Positions 44,150-52,338 of a DNA stretch of 64,000 nucleotides are shown piece after piece. The stretch's first letter is position 1; each line of letters opens with the position of its first letter. The position numbers were made by a program, and so were the translations under genes. The stretch covers positions 64,964-128,963 of the forward strand of contig NZ_BBXE01000029.1 in the NCBI RefSeq assembly GCF_001570565.1. The letters run 5' to 3'. Origin of the DNA: Herbidospora yilanensis. Its GTDB lineage: Bacteria > Actinomycetota > Actinomycetes > Streptosporangiales > Streptosporangiaceae. The notes below the pieces were generated by a model. It did not search any database. It saw nothing but the letters and a program-made list of their open reading frames with translations, and was not told where the DNA came from.

Positions 44150-45094
44150 ATGCCTGATCCGATCGTGGTCGCCGAAGGGCTGCGCAAGTCCTTCGGCGAC
44201 GTCCATGCGCTGCGAGGGCTGGATCTGGCCGTCCGGGAGGGGACGGTCTGCGGGGTGCTGGGGCCCAACGGGGCCGGGAAGACGACCGCGGTGCGGGTCC
44301 TGGCGACCCTGTCGGCGCCCGACGCCGGGCACGCCCGCGTCGCCGGGCACGACGTCGTCCGCCAGGCCGGCGAGGTGCGCGCCAGGATCGGCCTGGCGGG
44401 CCAGTACGCCGCCGTGGACGAGAAGCTCACCGGCCGCGCCAACCTGCGCATGTTCGGGCGGCTCTCCCACCTGTCCCGGCGTGAGGCGCACCGCCGGGCC
44501 GACGAACTGCTTGAACGCTTCGGCCTGACGGAGGCCGCCGACCGGCGGGTGGCCGGCTACTCCGGCGGCACGCGCCGCCGCCTCGACCTGATCGCCAGCC
44601 TCATCCACCGTCCCGAGGTGCTCTTCCTGGACGAGCCGACCACCGGCCTCGACCCGCGCAGCCGGGGCGAGATCTGGGACTCCGTCCGCGCGCTGGTGGC
44701 CGACGGCACCACGGTGCTGCTCACCACGCAGTACCTCGACGAGGCCGACCGGCTGGCCGACGACATCGCCGTCGTCGACCACGGGCGGGTGATCGCCACC
44801 GGCACCCCCGACGAGCTGAAGGCCACGATCGGCGACCGCCTCGACGTCGTCGTCGAAGACCCCGCCGCCCTGGGCCCGGCGGCGGCCGTGCTGACGGGCC
44901 TGACCGGGGCCGACCCCACGACCACCGGCGACGACCGGCTCAGCGTCGCCCTGCCGGGCGGCGGCCTCCGGCTGGCCGGCGTCGTGCGCGAACTCGACCG
45001 CGCCGGGGTCGCCGCGGCCGACGTGCGGCTGCGCCGTCCCACCCTCGACGAGGTGTTCCTGCGCCTCACCGACCGGACGGAGCCGGTGCGATGA
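44150..45094 (+). CDS. ABC exporter ATP-binding protein (DrrA family)
   Basis: A 314-residue ATPase. VLGPNGAGKTTAVRVLATL is Walker A, RRVAGYSGGTRRRLDLIASL the signature, and EVLFLDEPTTGLDPRSRGE Walker B. A C-terminal regulatory extension (about 220-314) ends RRPTLDEVFLRLTDR, the daunorubicin-resistance DrrA ending. GGAGG precedes the ATG. It energises export with the membrane protein encoded next, whose ATG overlaps its stop. The substrate is a hydrophobic drug or metabolite of unknown identity. Confidence 0.93.
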   Translation: MPDPIVVAEGLRKSFGDVHALRGLDLAVREGTVCGVLGPNGAGKTTAVRVLATLSAPDAGHARVAGHDVVRQAGEVRARIGLAGQYAAVDEKLTGRANLRMFGRLSHLSRREAHRRADELLERFGLTEAADRRVAGYSGGTRRRLDLIASLIHRPEVLFLDEPTTGLDPRSRGEIWDSVRALVADGTTVLLTTQYLDEADRLADDIAVVDHGRVIATGTPDELKATIGDRLDVVVEDPAALGPAAAVLTGLTGADPTTTGDDRLSVALPGGGLRLAGVVRELDRAGVAAADVRLRRPTLDEVFLRLTDRTEPVR

Positions 45095-45882
45095 CCGCCC
45101 GCCTGCGGTGGACGCTGGCCGACGGGCTGACCCTGGTCGGCCGCGAGCTGGGGCGGCTGCGGCACGACCCCGGCGAGCTCGTGGCGGCGCTGATGTTCCC
45201 GGCCGTCATGGTGGTGCTGTTCGGGTACGTCCTCGGCAGCGCGATCCGGGTGCCGGGCGGCGGCGACTACCGCGAATACCTCATGCCCGGCCTGTTCGCG
45301 ATGGTGACCTTCTCCTCGGTGATGGGGGTCATGACGCGGACGGCCGCCGACGCCTCCCGCGGGGTGATGGACCGGTTCCGCTCCCTGCCGATGGCCCGCT
45401 CGGCGGTGCCGTTCGGGCAGACCGGCGCCGACCTGCTGGTCGGCCTGCTGATGCTGGCCGTCATGGTGGGCGCGGGCCTGCTGGTGGGCTGGCGGGCGCA
45501 CCTCGGCCCGGCCGCCGCGGTCCAGGCGTTCCTGCTGATGGTCGTGCTGCGGTACGCGCTGGCCTGGGCGGGCGTCTACGCGGGCCTGGCGGTCGGCGAC
45601 GACCGGGTCGCCGACGCGATGGTGCCGCTGTTCCTGCCGTTCACGATGGTGTCGAACGCGTTCGTGCCGACCGGCGGCATGCCGGGGTGGTTGCGCCTGC
45701 TGGCCGACTGGAACCCCGTGAGCGCGCTCACCGCCGCCACGCGGGAGTTGTTCGGCAACCCGGGCCTCCCCTCGGGCGAGGTGGCCTGGCCGCTCGCGCA
45801 CCCGGTGGCCGCCGTCCTGCTCTGGTCGGCCGCGCTGCTGGTGATCTTCGTTCCGCTGTCGCTCCGCGCCAACCGGCGCTGA
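45091..45882 (+). CDS. ABC-2 type membrane protein (DrrB family)
   Basis: A 263-residue membrane component with six predicted segments, including FPAVMVVLFGYVLGSAIRV and VLLWSAALLVIFVPLSLRAN. The family motif NAFVPTGGMPGWLRLLADWN is clear. It forms the exporter with the DrrA-type ATPase and is translationally coupled to it (ATGA). A LacI-type palindrome for the next gene begins inside its stop codon, so the operon ends here without an obvious terminator hairpin. Confidence 0.9.
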   Translation: MTARLRWTLADGLTLVGRELGRLRHDPGELVAALMFPAVMVVLFGYVLGSAIRVPGGGDYREYLMPGLFAMVTFSSVMGVMTRTAADASRGVMDRFRSLPMARSAVPFGQTGADLLVGLLMLAVMVGAGLLVGWRAHLGPAAAVQAFLLMVVLRYALAWAGVYAGLAVGDDRVADAMVPLFLPFTMVSNAFVPTGGMPGWLRLLADWNPVSALTAATRELFGNPGLPSGEVAWPLAHPVAAVLLWSAALLVIFVPLSLRANRR

Positions 45883-45892
45883 GAGCGCTCTC
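45881..45892. promoter_or_regulatory. LacI-family operator 1 upstream of the GH81 gene
   Basis: GAGAGCGCTCTC is a perfect 12-bp palindrome of the CebR-like GAGCGCTC type. It overlaps the stop of the preceding permease and lies about 99 bp, centre to centre, from operator 2. Confidence 0.7.
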
Positions 45893-45976
45893 GCCCTGAC
45901 CTGCATCGGGAGAGATTAACCTCCGAGTAATCAGTCAGAAACATTGACGAGCGGCGTTTCGGGCACTAGTTTCCGC

Positions 45977-45994
45977 GCAGAGAGCGCTCTCTGC
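45977..45994. promoter_or_regulatory. LacI-family operator 2 upstream of the GH81 gene
   Basis: GCAGAGAGCGCTCTCTGC is a perfect 18-bp palindrome. Spacing from operator 1 would allow DNA looping by a tetrameric regulator. No LacI-family gene is in the window, so the regulator is encoded elsewhere. Confidence 0.75.
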
Positions 45995-46065
45995 GTCGTG
46001 GAGAGAAGCGGTCCCAGGACCCACCCCCCAACGCACACCGCCAGGTCGTCCCCCACGGAGGAAGA

Positions 46066-49000
46066 ATGGACCAGCCCATCGGGGCTCAGTTACCCGGCAC
46101 CTCGCCGCCCGGCCGCCGGCCCGCGTCACGGTCGGTCGTGGTCAGCGTCGTGCTGGCGATGATCGCCGCGATGCTCGCGTTCGTGGCCGGCACGCCCACC
46201 GCGCAGGCGGGCACGGTCGGCGCCGGATCGTACGCCGACACGCTGCCGGCCGGTCGCGCGCTGCCGTCCGGCTGCGGCTCCCTGTCGACCAACCCGCGTC
46301 TCTACGTCACCGCCAACGCCCCGGCCGGCGCGGTCCCCACCAACGACTGGTGGTCGTCGCTGCTCTGGAAGCGGTTCGACTGCTCCTACAGCGAGCCGCT
46401 GCACGCGCACCCGATCTCCTACGACACCTTCGCCGGCGGCCTCGGCTTCTCCTACAACACCGTCGCCGCGATCAGCGGCTCGGCGACCGGCGTGGGGGAG
46501 TACCACTACCCGTACGTGCAGGACATCCTGGTCGGCGTGACCGGCCTGAACTCCCCGGACGCCAAGGTCGACGGCTGGACCGACTGGACGGTCTCCCCGT
46601 ACTGGAGCGACGGCACCCGGACGCTGCGGGCCACCATCGGCCACGGCCTGCCCTTCGCCTACTTCACCAAGACCGGCGGCAACGCCCAGATCACCACCAG
46701 CGGCGCCCCGACCGTGTGGTCCAACAGCGGCGGCACCATCGGGTTCACCGTCAACGGCAAGGACTACCTCGGCTTCGCCCCCAGCGGCTCGACCTGGACG
46801 GTCAGCGGCACCAGCATCTCCTCGACGCTGAACGGGCAGAACTACTTCTCGGTCGCGGTGCTGCCGACCACGCCCTCGACCCCGGCCGCCACCCGCACCA
46901 GCCTGGCGAGCACCTACGCGCAGTACGCCCACGCGCACGTCACCGGCACCCGGGTGTCCTACTCGTACAACCCGGCCACCGCGAACGTCAGCACGACGTA
47001 CACCTTCACCACCACGGCCCGTGAGGGCAGCGCGAGCGGCACTGTCATCGCGCTCTACCCGCACCAGTGGAACTACCTGACCGGTTCCACTCCGCTGGCG
47101 CAGACCTACATCTCGGCGCGCGGCCAGATGAAGGTGGTCACGGGCGGCTCGTTCAGCACCACGATGAAGTTCCAGGGTGTGCTGCCCGAGATCCCGGCCG
47201 TCGCCGACAACGCCGGCGGCGACCTGACCACCATCACGAACTACCTGAACGCCGAACTCGCCGACCCGACCGCCGGTCTCGGCGACGACACCTACTGGAC
47301 CGGCAAGGGCCTGGGCCGGGCGGCGCGCATCGCCGAGATAGCCGACCAGCTCAACCTGACCGCCGTCCGGGATTCGGCGCTGAACCGCATCAGGACCAGG
47401 CTGAACGACTGGTTCACCGCCAGCGCGGGCAAGACCAGCCGGGTCTTCTACTACAACCAGTCGTGGGGCACCCTGATCGGCTACCCGGCCTCCTACGGCT
47501 CCGACCAGGAGCTCAACGACCACCACTTCCACTACGGCTACTACATCGCCGCCGCGGCGACGCTGGCCAAGTTCGACCCGACCTGGGCGACCAACGCCCA
47601 GTACGGCGGCATGGTCGACCTGCTGATCCGCGACGCCAACAACTACGACCGGAACGACACCCGCTTCCCCTACCTGCGTGACTTCGACATCTACGCGGGT
47701 CACGACTGGGCGGCCGGGCACGGCGCGTTCGGCTCCGGCAACAACCAGGAGTCGTCGTCGGAGGGCATGAACTTCGCCAACGCCCTGATCCAGTGGGGCC
47801 AGGCGACCGGCAACACCGCCGTCCGCGACGCCGGCGTGTTCATCTACGCCACCCAGAGCGCGGCGATCCAGGAGTACTGGTTCGACGTGCGCAACCAGAA
47901 CTTCCCGTCGACCTTCGGCCACAACACGGTCGGCATGGTCTGGGGCTCCGGCGGTGCCTATGCCACCTGGTTCAGCGCCGAGCCCGAGATGATCCAGGGC
48001 ATCAACATGCTGCCGATCACCGGCGGCCACTTCTACCTCGGCGAGTGGCCGGCCAACGTGCTGGTCAACTACAACGAGCTGGTCACCAACAACGGCGGCC
48101 CGCCGACGGTCTGGCAGGACATCATCCAGGAGTTCCGGGCCCTCGCCGACGGTCCGGCCGCGCTGGCGGCCTTCCAGGCGAATCCGAACTTCACCTCGGA
48201 AGAGGGTGAGAGCAAGGCGCACACGTTCCACTGGCTGCGCAACCTGGCCGCGCTGGGCACGGTCGACACCACGGTCACCGCCAACCACCCGCTGGCGAAG
48301 GTGTTCAGCAAGAACGGGACGCGCACCTACGTCGCCTCCAACATCACCAACAGCCCGATCACGGTGACCTTCTCCAACGGCACGACGCTGACCGCGCCGG
48401 CCGGCAAGACCGTCACCTCGGGCCTGTTCACCTGGAGCGGCGGCAACGCGAACGGGACCAGCAACCCGCCGACCAGTCCGTCGCCGAGCCCGTCGCCGTC
48501 GCCGTGCGCGACCACGCTGCTCTCGCAGGGCCGCCCGGCCACCGCGTCGAGCGTCGAGGCCGCCTACACCGCGAACCTGGCGGTCGACGGCAACGCCGCC
48601 ACCCGCTGGGCCAGCGCGTTCAGCGACCCGCAGTGGATCCAGGTGGACCTCGGCTCGGTGCAGAACATCTCGTCGGTGCAGCTCACCTGGGAGGCCGCGT
48701 ACGGGCGGTCGTACCAGATCCAGACCTCCACCAACGGGACGACCTGGACCGACGTCTACAGCACCACCACCGGCGACGGCGGCGCCGACAACCTGACGGT
48801 GTCGGGCTCGGGCCGCTACGTGCGGGTCTACGGCACCGCGCGCGGCACCGCCTGGGGCTACTCGCTGTGGGAGTTCAAGGTGTACGGCGGCGGCTGCGCC
48901 ACCAGCCCGTCACCGTCGCCCTCGCCGGGCGGTCCCTTCTCCGCCAACCGCTACCCGCAGTCGAACGGCACCCTGCCGGGGACGACGGGTTCGGCCGGCA

Positions 49001-49404
49001 CCGTCACGCTGGCCGCGGCCAACGGCAACCACGACGGCGCCCCGGCCAACGCCGCCGTCTACACCGCGACCGGCCTGACCGCGGCGTACGGCGGCGCGGC
49101 CACCACGTTCGACCTGTTCGTGGACGCCGGGACCAACGTCGGCAACGCCACGCAGGTCAGGGTCTCCTACGACCTGACCGGCAACGGGAGCTGGGACCGG
49201 GTGGAGACCTACACCTACTTCGCCACCGACCCGGTGGCCGGGTGGGAGCACTACACCCAGGCGGCCGGGGTGAAGTCGGCCACCGGCGCGCTCGGCAACC
49301 TGGCGAACGGCTCGGTGCGGGTCGAGATCTGGAGCGCGATCGGCTCCACCACGACCAACGTCGGGATCGGCAACCAGAGCGTCGTCCGGCTGCCCTTCGC
49401 GTGA
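46066..49404 (+). CDS. Secreted GH81 endo-beta-1,3-glucanase with discoidin and C-terminal carbohydrate-binding domains
   Basis: A 1112-residue exported enzyme. A signal peptide (VSVVLAMIAAMLAFVAGTPT, cut near AQA-G) precedes a GH81 catalytic domain of about 60-760. ELNDHHFHYGYYIAAAA and SGNNQESSSEGMNFANALI are GH81 hallmarks, the latter with the catalytic Glu. After a Pro-Ser linker a discoidin (F5/8C) domain (about 813-945, ATASSVEAAYTANLAVDGN) is followed by a second linker and a beta-sandwich of about 155 residues, possibly CBM56-like. It degrades beta-1,3-glucan such as fungal walls. GGAGG precedes the ATG. Two LacI-type operators suggest induction by glucan oligosaccharides. Confidence 0.92.
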   Translation: MDQPIGAQLPGTSPPGRRPASRSVVVSVVLAMIAAMLAFVAGTPTAQAGTVGAGSYADTLPAGRALPSGCGSLSTNPRLYVTANAPAGAVPTNDWWSSLLWKRFDCSYSEPLHAHPISYDTFAGGLGFSYNTVAAISGSATGVGEYHYPYVQDILVGVTGLNSPDAKVDGWTDWTVSPYWSDGTRTLRATIGHGLPFAYFTKTGGNAQITTSGAPTVWSNSGGTIGFTVNGKDYLGFAPSGSTWTVSGTSISSTLNGQNYFSVAVLPTTPSTPAATRTSLASTYAQYAHAHVTGTRVSYSYNPATANVSTTYTFTTTAREGSASGTVIALYPHQWNYLTGSTPLAQTYISARGQMKVVTGGSFSTTMKFQGVLPEIPAVADNAGGDLTTITNYLNAELADPTAGLGDDTYWTGKGLGRAARIAEIADQLNLTAVRDSALNRIRTRLNDWFTASAGKTSRVFYYNQSWGTLIGYPASYGSDQELNDHHFHYGYYIAAAATLAKFDPTWATNAQYGGMVDLLIRDANNYDRNDTRFPYLRDFDIYAGHDWAAGHGAFGSGNNQESSSEGMNFANALIQWGQATGNTAVRDAGVFIYATQSAAIQEYWFDVRNQNFPSTFGHNTVGMVWGSGGAYATWFSAEPEMIQGINMLPITGGHFYLGEWPANVLVNYNELVTNNGGPPTVWQDIIQEFRALADGPAALAAFQANPNFTSEEGESKAHTFHWLRNLAALGTVDTTVTANHPLAKVFSKNGTRTYVASNITNSPITVTFSNGTTLTAPAGKTVTSGLFTWSGGNANGTSNPPTSPSPSPSPSPCATTLLSQGRPATASSVEAAYTANLAVDGNAATRWASAFSDPQWIQVDLGSVQNISSVQLTWEAAYGRSYQIQTSTNGTTWTDVYSTTTGDGGADNLTVSGSGRYVRVYGTARGTAWGYSLWEFKVYGGGCATSPSPSPSPGGPFSANRYPQSNGTLPGTTGSAGTVTLAAANGNHDGAPANAAVYTATGLTAAYGGAATTFDLFVDAGTNVGNATQVRVSYDLTGNGSWDRVETYTYFATDPVAGWEHYTQAAGVKSATGALGNLANGSVRVEIWSAIGSTTTNVGIGNQSVVRLPFA

Positions 49405-49413
49405 CCCGATGAC

Positions 49414-49443
49414 GGCGGCGGTCCGCACGTGCGGACCGCCGCC
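49414..49443 (+). terminator. Terminator of the GH81 gene
   Basis: A perfect 14-bp stem (GGCGGCGGTCCGCA with its complement) around a two-base centre (a larger loop after fraying) starts ten bases after the GH81 stop and is followed by TTCACTCTTG. Confidence 0.85.
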
Positions 49444-49518
49444 TTCACTCTTGTCAGACCTCGGATTATCGGCTTATCTCTTAGGAAACTTTCTTTTTAT
49501 TTAAGGAGAGGAAGCCTC

Positions 49519-49731
49519 GTGAAAAGACGTGCTCTTCGGATGGGGATCATCGCCCTCGGCCTGACCGCCGTCACCCTCATCGCCACACCCGCCCACGCCG
49601 GCGTCGTCGGCTACTACTCCAGCAGCACCGCGTGCGAGGCCGCCGGGCAGCGCGGCCTCGGCAGCGTCTGGCCCTGGTACTCCTGCTACCCGTCGGGCAG
49701 CGTCTGGGCCCTCTGGGCACCCGGCTTCTGA
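49519..49731 (+). CDS. Small secreted Trp-rich two-cysteine peptide precursor
   Basis: A 70-residue protein from a GTG with AAGGAGAGG upstream. Residues 1-27 form a signal peptide (MGIIALGLTAVTLIATPAHA), leaving a mature peptide of about 43 residues that starts GVVGYYSSSTACEAAG. It has two Cys (39, 56) for one disulfide and four Trp, and ends WALWAPGF. Many actinomycetes carry short secreted proteins of this kind with unknown roles. It has its own terminator. The A+T-rich leader 49447-49502 stands out and probably holds its promoter. Confidence 0.75.
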   Translation: MKRRALRMGIIALGLTAVTLIATPAHAGVVGYYSSSTACEAAGQRGLGSVWPWYSCYPSGSVWALWAPGF

Positions 49732-49739
49732 CGCCCGGA

Positions 49740-49778
49740 ACCCGGGGCCGCCTCTCCGGGGGAGAGGCGGCCCCGGGT
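49740..49778 (+). terminator. Strong terminator of the small secreted peptide gene
   Basis: A perfect 18-bp stem with a GGG loop begins nine bases after the peptide gene stop. It is one of the longest stems in the window. Confidence 0.85.
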
Positions 49779-49876
49779 CGTCGAGGCCGGAACCTTTGCC
49801 TTCGGCACCGGGAAAGCGGACATAACGGTGGGAATCTCTGTCCTCGTCCGGAGAAACCCACATCGGGAGACCGCTG

Positions 49877-50479
49877 ATGCTGAGTAAGGCCCGTTTGCCG
49901 CTGGTTGTCCCGCTGGGTGTGGGAGTCGTCATGGTCGGCTTCACCGCGCTGGCGGCGCTGAAGCCGGGCGGGGGCGGCGTACCGGCCGGCGCCGTGATCA
50001 AGAACACCCAGGGCCAGACGGTCGGCTCGCTCCAGATCGAGGACGCCGGCGACGGCAAGACCAAGGTCACGGTCGCGGTGACGAGCCTGCCGGCGGGATA
50101 CCACGGCTTCCACGTCCACGCCAAGGGCGTCTGCGACCCCCGGTCGAAGGACCCCGCCACGGGCAGCCCGTTCTTCAGCGCGGGCGGCCACTTCGACCTC
50201 GGCTCCCACTCGCACGACCACCACACCGGAGACCTGCCCAACCTGCTCGTCGGCGCGGACGGCACCGGCACCGCCTCGGCGGTGACCGACCGCTTCCAGG
50301 TGGCGCAGCTCTTCGACGGCGACGGCAGCTCCGTCATGATCCACGCCCTGGCCGACAACCACGCCAACATCCCCGACCGCTACCGGAACGAGACGGGCCG
50401 GCAGGGCCCCGACGCCGAGACCCTCAAGGCCGGCGACTCGGGCGGGCGCATCGCCTGCGGCGTGATCACCCGAAGCTGA
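49877..50479 (+). CDS. Exported Cu/Zn superoxide dismutase-like protein
   Basis: A 200-residue protein with an N-terminal hydrophobic segment (LPLVVPLGVGVVMVGFTALA) for export or anchoring. The SOD fold follows: YHGFHVHAKGVCDP has the copper His pair and first Cys, AGGHFDLGSHSHDHHTGDLP the bridging and zinc His/Asp, MIHALADNHANIP the last copper His, and GGRIACGVI the second Cys. All main metal ligands appear present, so activity is plausible. It would detoxify superoxide outside the membrane. GGGAG lies before the ATG. Confidence 0.88.
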   Translation: MLSKARLPLVVPLGVGVVMVGFTALAALKPGGGGVPAGAVIKNTQGQTVGSLQIEDAGDGKTKVTVAVTSLPAGYHGFHVHAKGVCDPRSKDPATGSPFFSAGGHFDLGSHSHDHHTGDLPNLLVGADGTGTASAVTDRFQVAQLFDGDGSSVMIHALADNHANIPDRYRNETGRQGPDAETLKAGDSGGRIACGVITRS

Positions 50480-50628
50480 CCCGGCCGCGCCACGCGACGA
50501 CGCCGGCACGTCCTGCTGCCACGCGCTCCAGAACAAGTTGTGCGTCCGCGGGCCGGGCGAGGAGCCGCAGGAGGTCTGCCCGGTCAAGGCCGACGCGGCC
50601 CTGACCAAGGAGGACCGCTGCCATTGGA

Positions 50629-50658
50629 AAAGCCCTTCCGGTCACCCGGAAGGGCTTT
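50629..50658. terminator. Bidirectional terminator between the SOD-like and collagen-like genes
   Basis: A perfect 13-bp stem (AAAGCCCTTCCGG with its complement, four-base loop). On either strand a run of pyrimidines follows the stem. The collagen-like gene ends 11 bases away. Confidence 0.85.
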
Positions 50659-50669
50659 CGCGCGACAGG

Positions 50670-51485
50670 TCAGACGCAGATGGCGTAGACCTTGAGCTTG
50701 ACGGTCCTGTTGTTCTCGATCGCGACACGAACCGCCCAGCTGTTGCTGTTGCCGTTGACGGTCGGCTTGCTCATGGCCACGTACTTGACGTAGTCGGTGC
50801 CGGAGGTGATGTCGTAGCCGCCGCCGACGACCTTCTTGCCCGGGTCGCAGTTGGTCAGGACGTAGTCCGAGCTGCTGTTGACCGAAGTCTCAATGCCGGT
50901 CTTGATGACCGGCGTGACGCCGCCGCCGGCGGGGCCGGTCTCGCCCTTCGGGCCCTGCGGGCCGGTCGCGCCCGTCTCGCCCTTGGGGCCCTGGGGGCCC
51001 GCGGGGCCGGCCTTGCCGTCCTTCCCGTCCTGGCCGTTGGCGCCCTTCGGCCCGGCGGGGCCGGTCTCGCCCTTCGGGCCCTGCGGTCCGGCGGGGCCGG
51101 TCTCACCCTTGGGACCCTGCGGGCCGGCGGGGCCGGTCTCGCCCTTCGGGCCCTGCGGGCCGGCGGGGCCGGTCTGACCCTTGGGTCCCTGCGGGCCGGT
51201 CTGGCCCTTCGGGCCCTGCGGGCCGGTCGCGCCGGTCATGCCCTGGAGGCCCATCGGGCCCTGCGCGCCCTGGCCACCCCAGGTGACCTTCGTCTCGGTC
51301 GCGCGGCACTTGGTGGTCGCGGTCACGATGCGCGCGTACCGGGTCTTCTTGTTGACACAGGCGTGGATGACGGTGTCAGCAGCCGAAGAAGCGGTCGCCA
51401 TGCTTCCGACGGCGAAAATCGAACCCGCGAGCGCGCCGACGGTCAAAATCCCGACAGTGCGGCCGCCCGGCAACCTGATAGCCAC
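50670..51485 (-). CDS. Secreted collagen-like protein
   Basis: A 271-residue exported protein. A signal peptide ([20 protein letters not shown]) precedes a short N-terminal domain with Cys43 and Cys60. About 39 uninterrupted Gly-X-Y triplets (residues 70-186) follow, dominated by [12 protein letters not shown] units. A C-terminal globular domain (about 190-271) starts [14 protein letters not shown], has Cys214 in [16 protein letters not shown] and ends YAICV. Pro in X and Lys/Glu/Gln elsewhere suit a triple helix without hydroxyproline. The GTG has GGAAGG upstream. It is probably a cell-surface or matrix filament; a trimerising C domain is inferred. Confidence 0.9.
   Translation of the reverse strand: MAIRLPGGRTVGILTVGALAGSIFAVGSMATASSAADTVIHACVNKKTRYARIVTATTKCRATETKVTWGGQGAQGPMGLQGMTGATGPQGPKGQTGPQGPKGQTGPAGPQGPKGETGPAGPQGPKGETGPAGPQGPKGETGPAGPKGANGQDGKDGKAGPAGPQGPKGETGATGPQGPKGETGPAGGGVTPVIKTGIETSVNSSSDYVLTNCDPGKKVVGGGYDITSGTDYVKYVAMSKPTVNGNSNSWAVRVAIENNRTVKLKVYAICV
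50928..51278 (-). repeat. Gly-X-Y coding repeat with a 36-bp period
   Basis: Tandem 36-bp units encode [12 protein letters not shown] and variants within the collagen-like gene. Near-identical units suggest recent expansion by slippage or recombination. This is coding repeat, not a CRISPR array. Confidence 0.85.
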
Positions 51486-51663
51486 TGATTTTCCTTCCGA
51501 TGAAAACAGCGTGTCCTCTGTTTCTGAAGAGGACCCTGTGGTTGACGGCCCACCGGCACGCGCGGTTCACCGGTCGAATATCACAGCTCGATATCAACGT
51601 TTCTGTAGGTGTTCACTTACTCGAAAGTCCCACCAATTGTCAGCCGCCCGATAAACAATTGAC

Positions 51664-51696
51664 TGGACGTCCCGTCCAAACTGGACATAGAGTCCG
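51664..51696. promoter_or_regulatory. Tandem TGGAC-N5-GTCCA operators
   Basis: Two dyads in a row, TGGAC-GTCCC-GTCCA (51664-51678) and TGGAC-ATAGA-GTCCG (51682-51696), end three bases before the regulator ATG. Their centres are 18 bp apart. Autoregulation by the downstream YheO-like protein is likely. The rest of 51486-51663 is A+T-richer and contains no gene. Confidence 0.65.
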
Positions 51697-51699
51697 GCC

Positions 51700-52338
51700 A
51701 TGGACGACGATCCCCGGGTGCGAACATGGGCGCCGGCGTGCCGGGCCGTGGCGGCGCTGCTCGGCCCCTACGCCGAGGTGGTCCTGCACGATCCCGGCAC
51801 CGACCGGATCATGGCCGTCTGGAACCCGATGAGCACGCGCGGCCCGGGAGACCCGTCGCTGCTCGGGGAGCTCGACGCCCTCGACCCCTCGGCCCCCGAC
51901 GTGTTCGGGCCCTACGAGAAACTGCTCGCCGACGGCCGCCGCCTGTCGTCGGTCAGCGCGATCCTGCGCGACGCCGACGGCAGACCGTCGGCCGTGTTGT
52001 GCGTCAACCTCGACCGGACGCCGCTGGAGCAGGCCGCGGCCGTGTTGTCGGCCTTCGGCGCCCCGACGGCCTCCCGGCCCGAGCCGCTGTTCGAGCACGA
52101 CTGGAACGAGCGTGTCCAGCACGTCGTCGGCTCCTACGTGCGCGAGTGCGGCCGGCCGGTGGAGCGGCTGACCCGCGCCGACCGCCTCGCCGTGCTGGGC
52201 CGGCTGGAGGAGGCCGGGGTGTTCGCCGTGCGCCGTGCCACCCCGGTCGTCGCCCGCGCGCTGGCGGTCTCCCGATCCACCGTCTACGGCCTGCTGGCCG
52301 AGCTCAGAGCACCGAACACGAAGGACCACGCACGATGA
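51700..52338 (+). CDS. YheO/DauR-like PAS-HTH regulator
   Basis: A 212-residue protein. The N-terminal PAS-like YheO domain contains LLGPYAEVVLHDPGTDRIMA and AILRDADGRPSAVLCVNLDR. The C-terminal helix-turn-helix includes LEEAGVFAVRRATPVVARAL and VSRSTVYGLLAEL. DauR of this family represses D-arginine use. Here the gene is coupled to a PLP aminotransferase (ATGA), so it probably controls amino-acid catabolism in response to an amino acid or oxo acid. Its operators lie directly upstream. Confidence 0.85.
   Translation: MDDDPRVRTWAPACRAVAALLGPYAEVVLHDPGTDRIMAVWNPMSTRGPGDPSLLGELDALDPSAPDVFGPYEKLLADGRRLSSVSAILRDADGRPSAVLCVNLDRTPLEQAAAVLSAFGAPTASRPEPLFEHDWNERVQHVVGSYVRECGRPVERLTRADRLAVLGRLEEAGVFAVRRATPVVARALAVSRSTVYGLLAELRAPNTKDHAR

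Noticed and set aside
46126-48288. Minus-strand open frame of 720 codons opposite the GH81 gene
   Set aside because: The plus strand encodes clear GH81 signatures. The antisense frame has no domain and no ribosome site.
50928-51278. Regular 36-bp repeats that look like a CRISPR array
   Set aside because: The repeats are contiguous, have no unique spacers, and encode Gly-X-Y triplets of the collagen-like protein.
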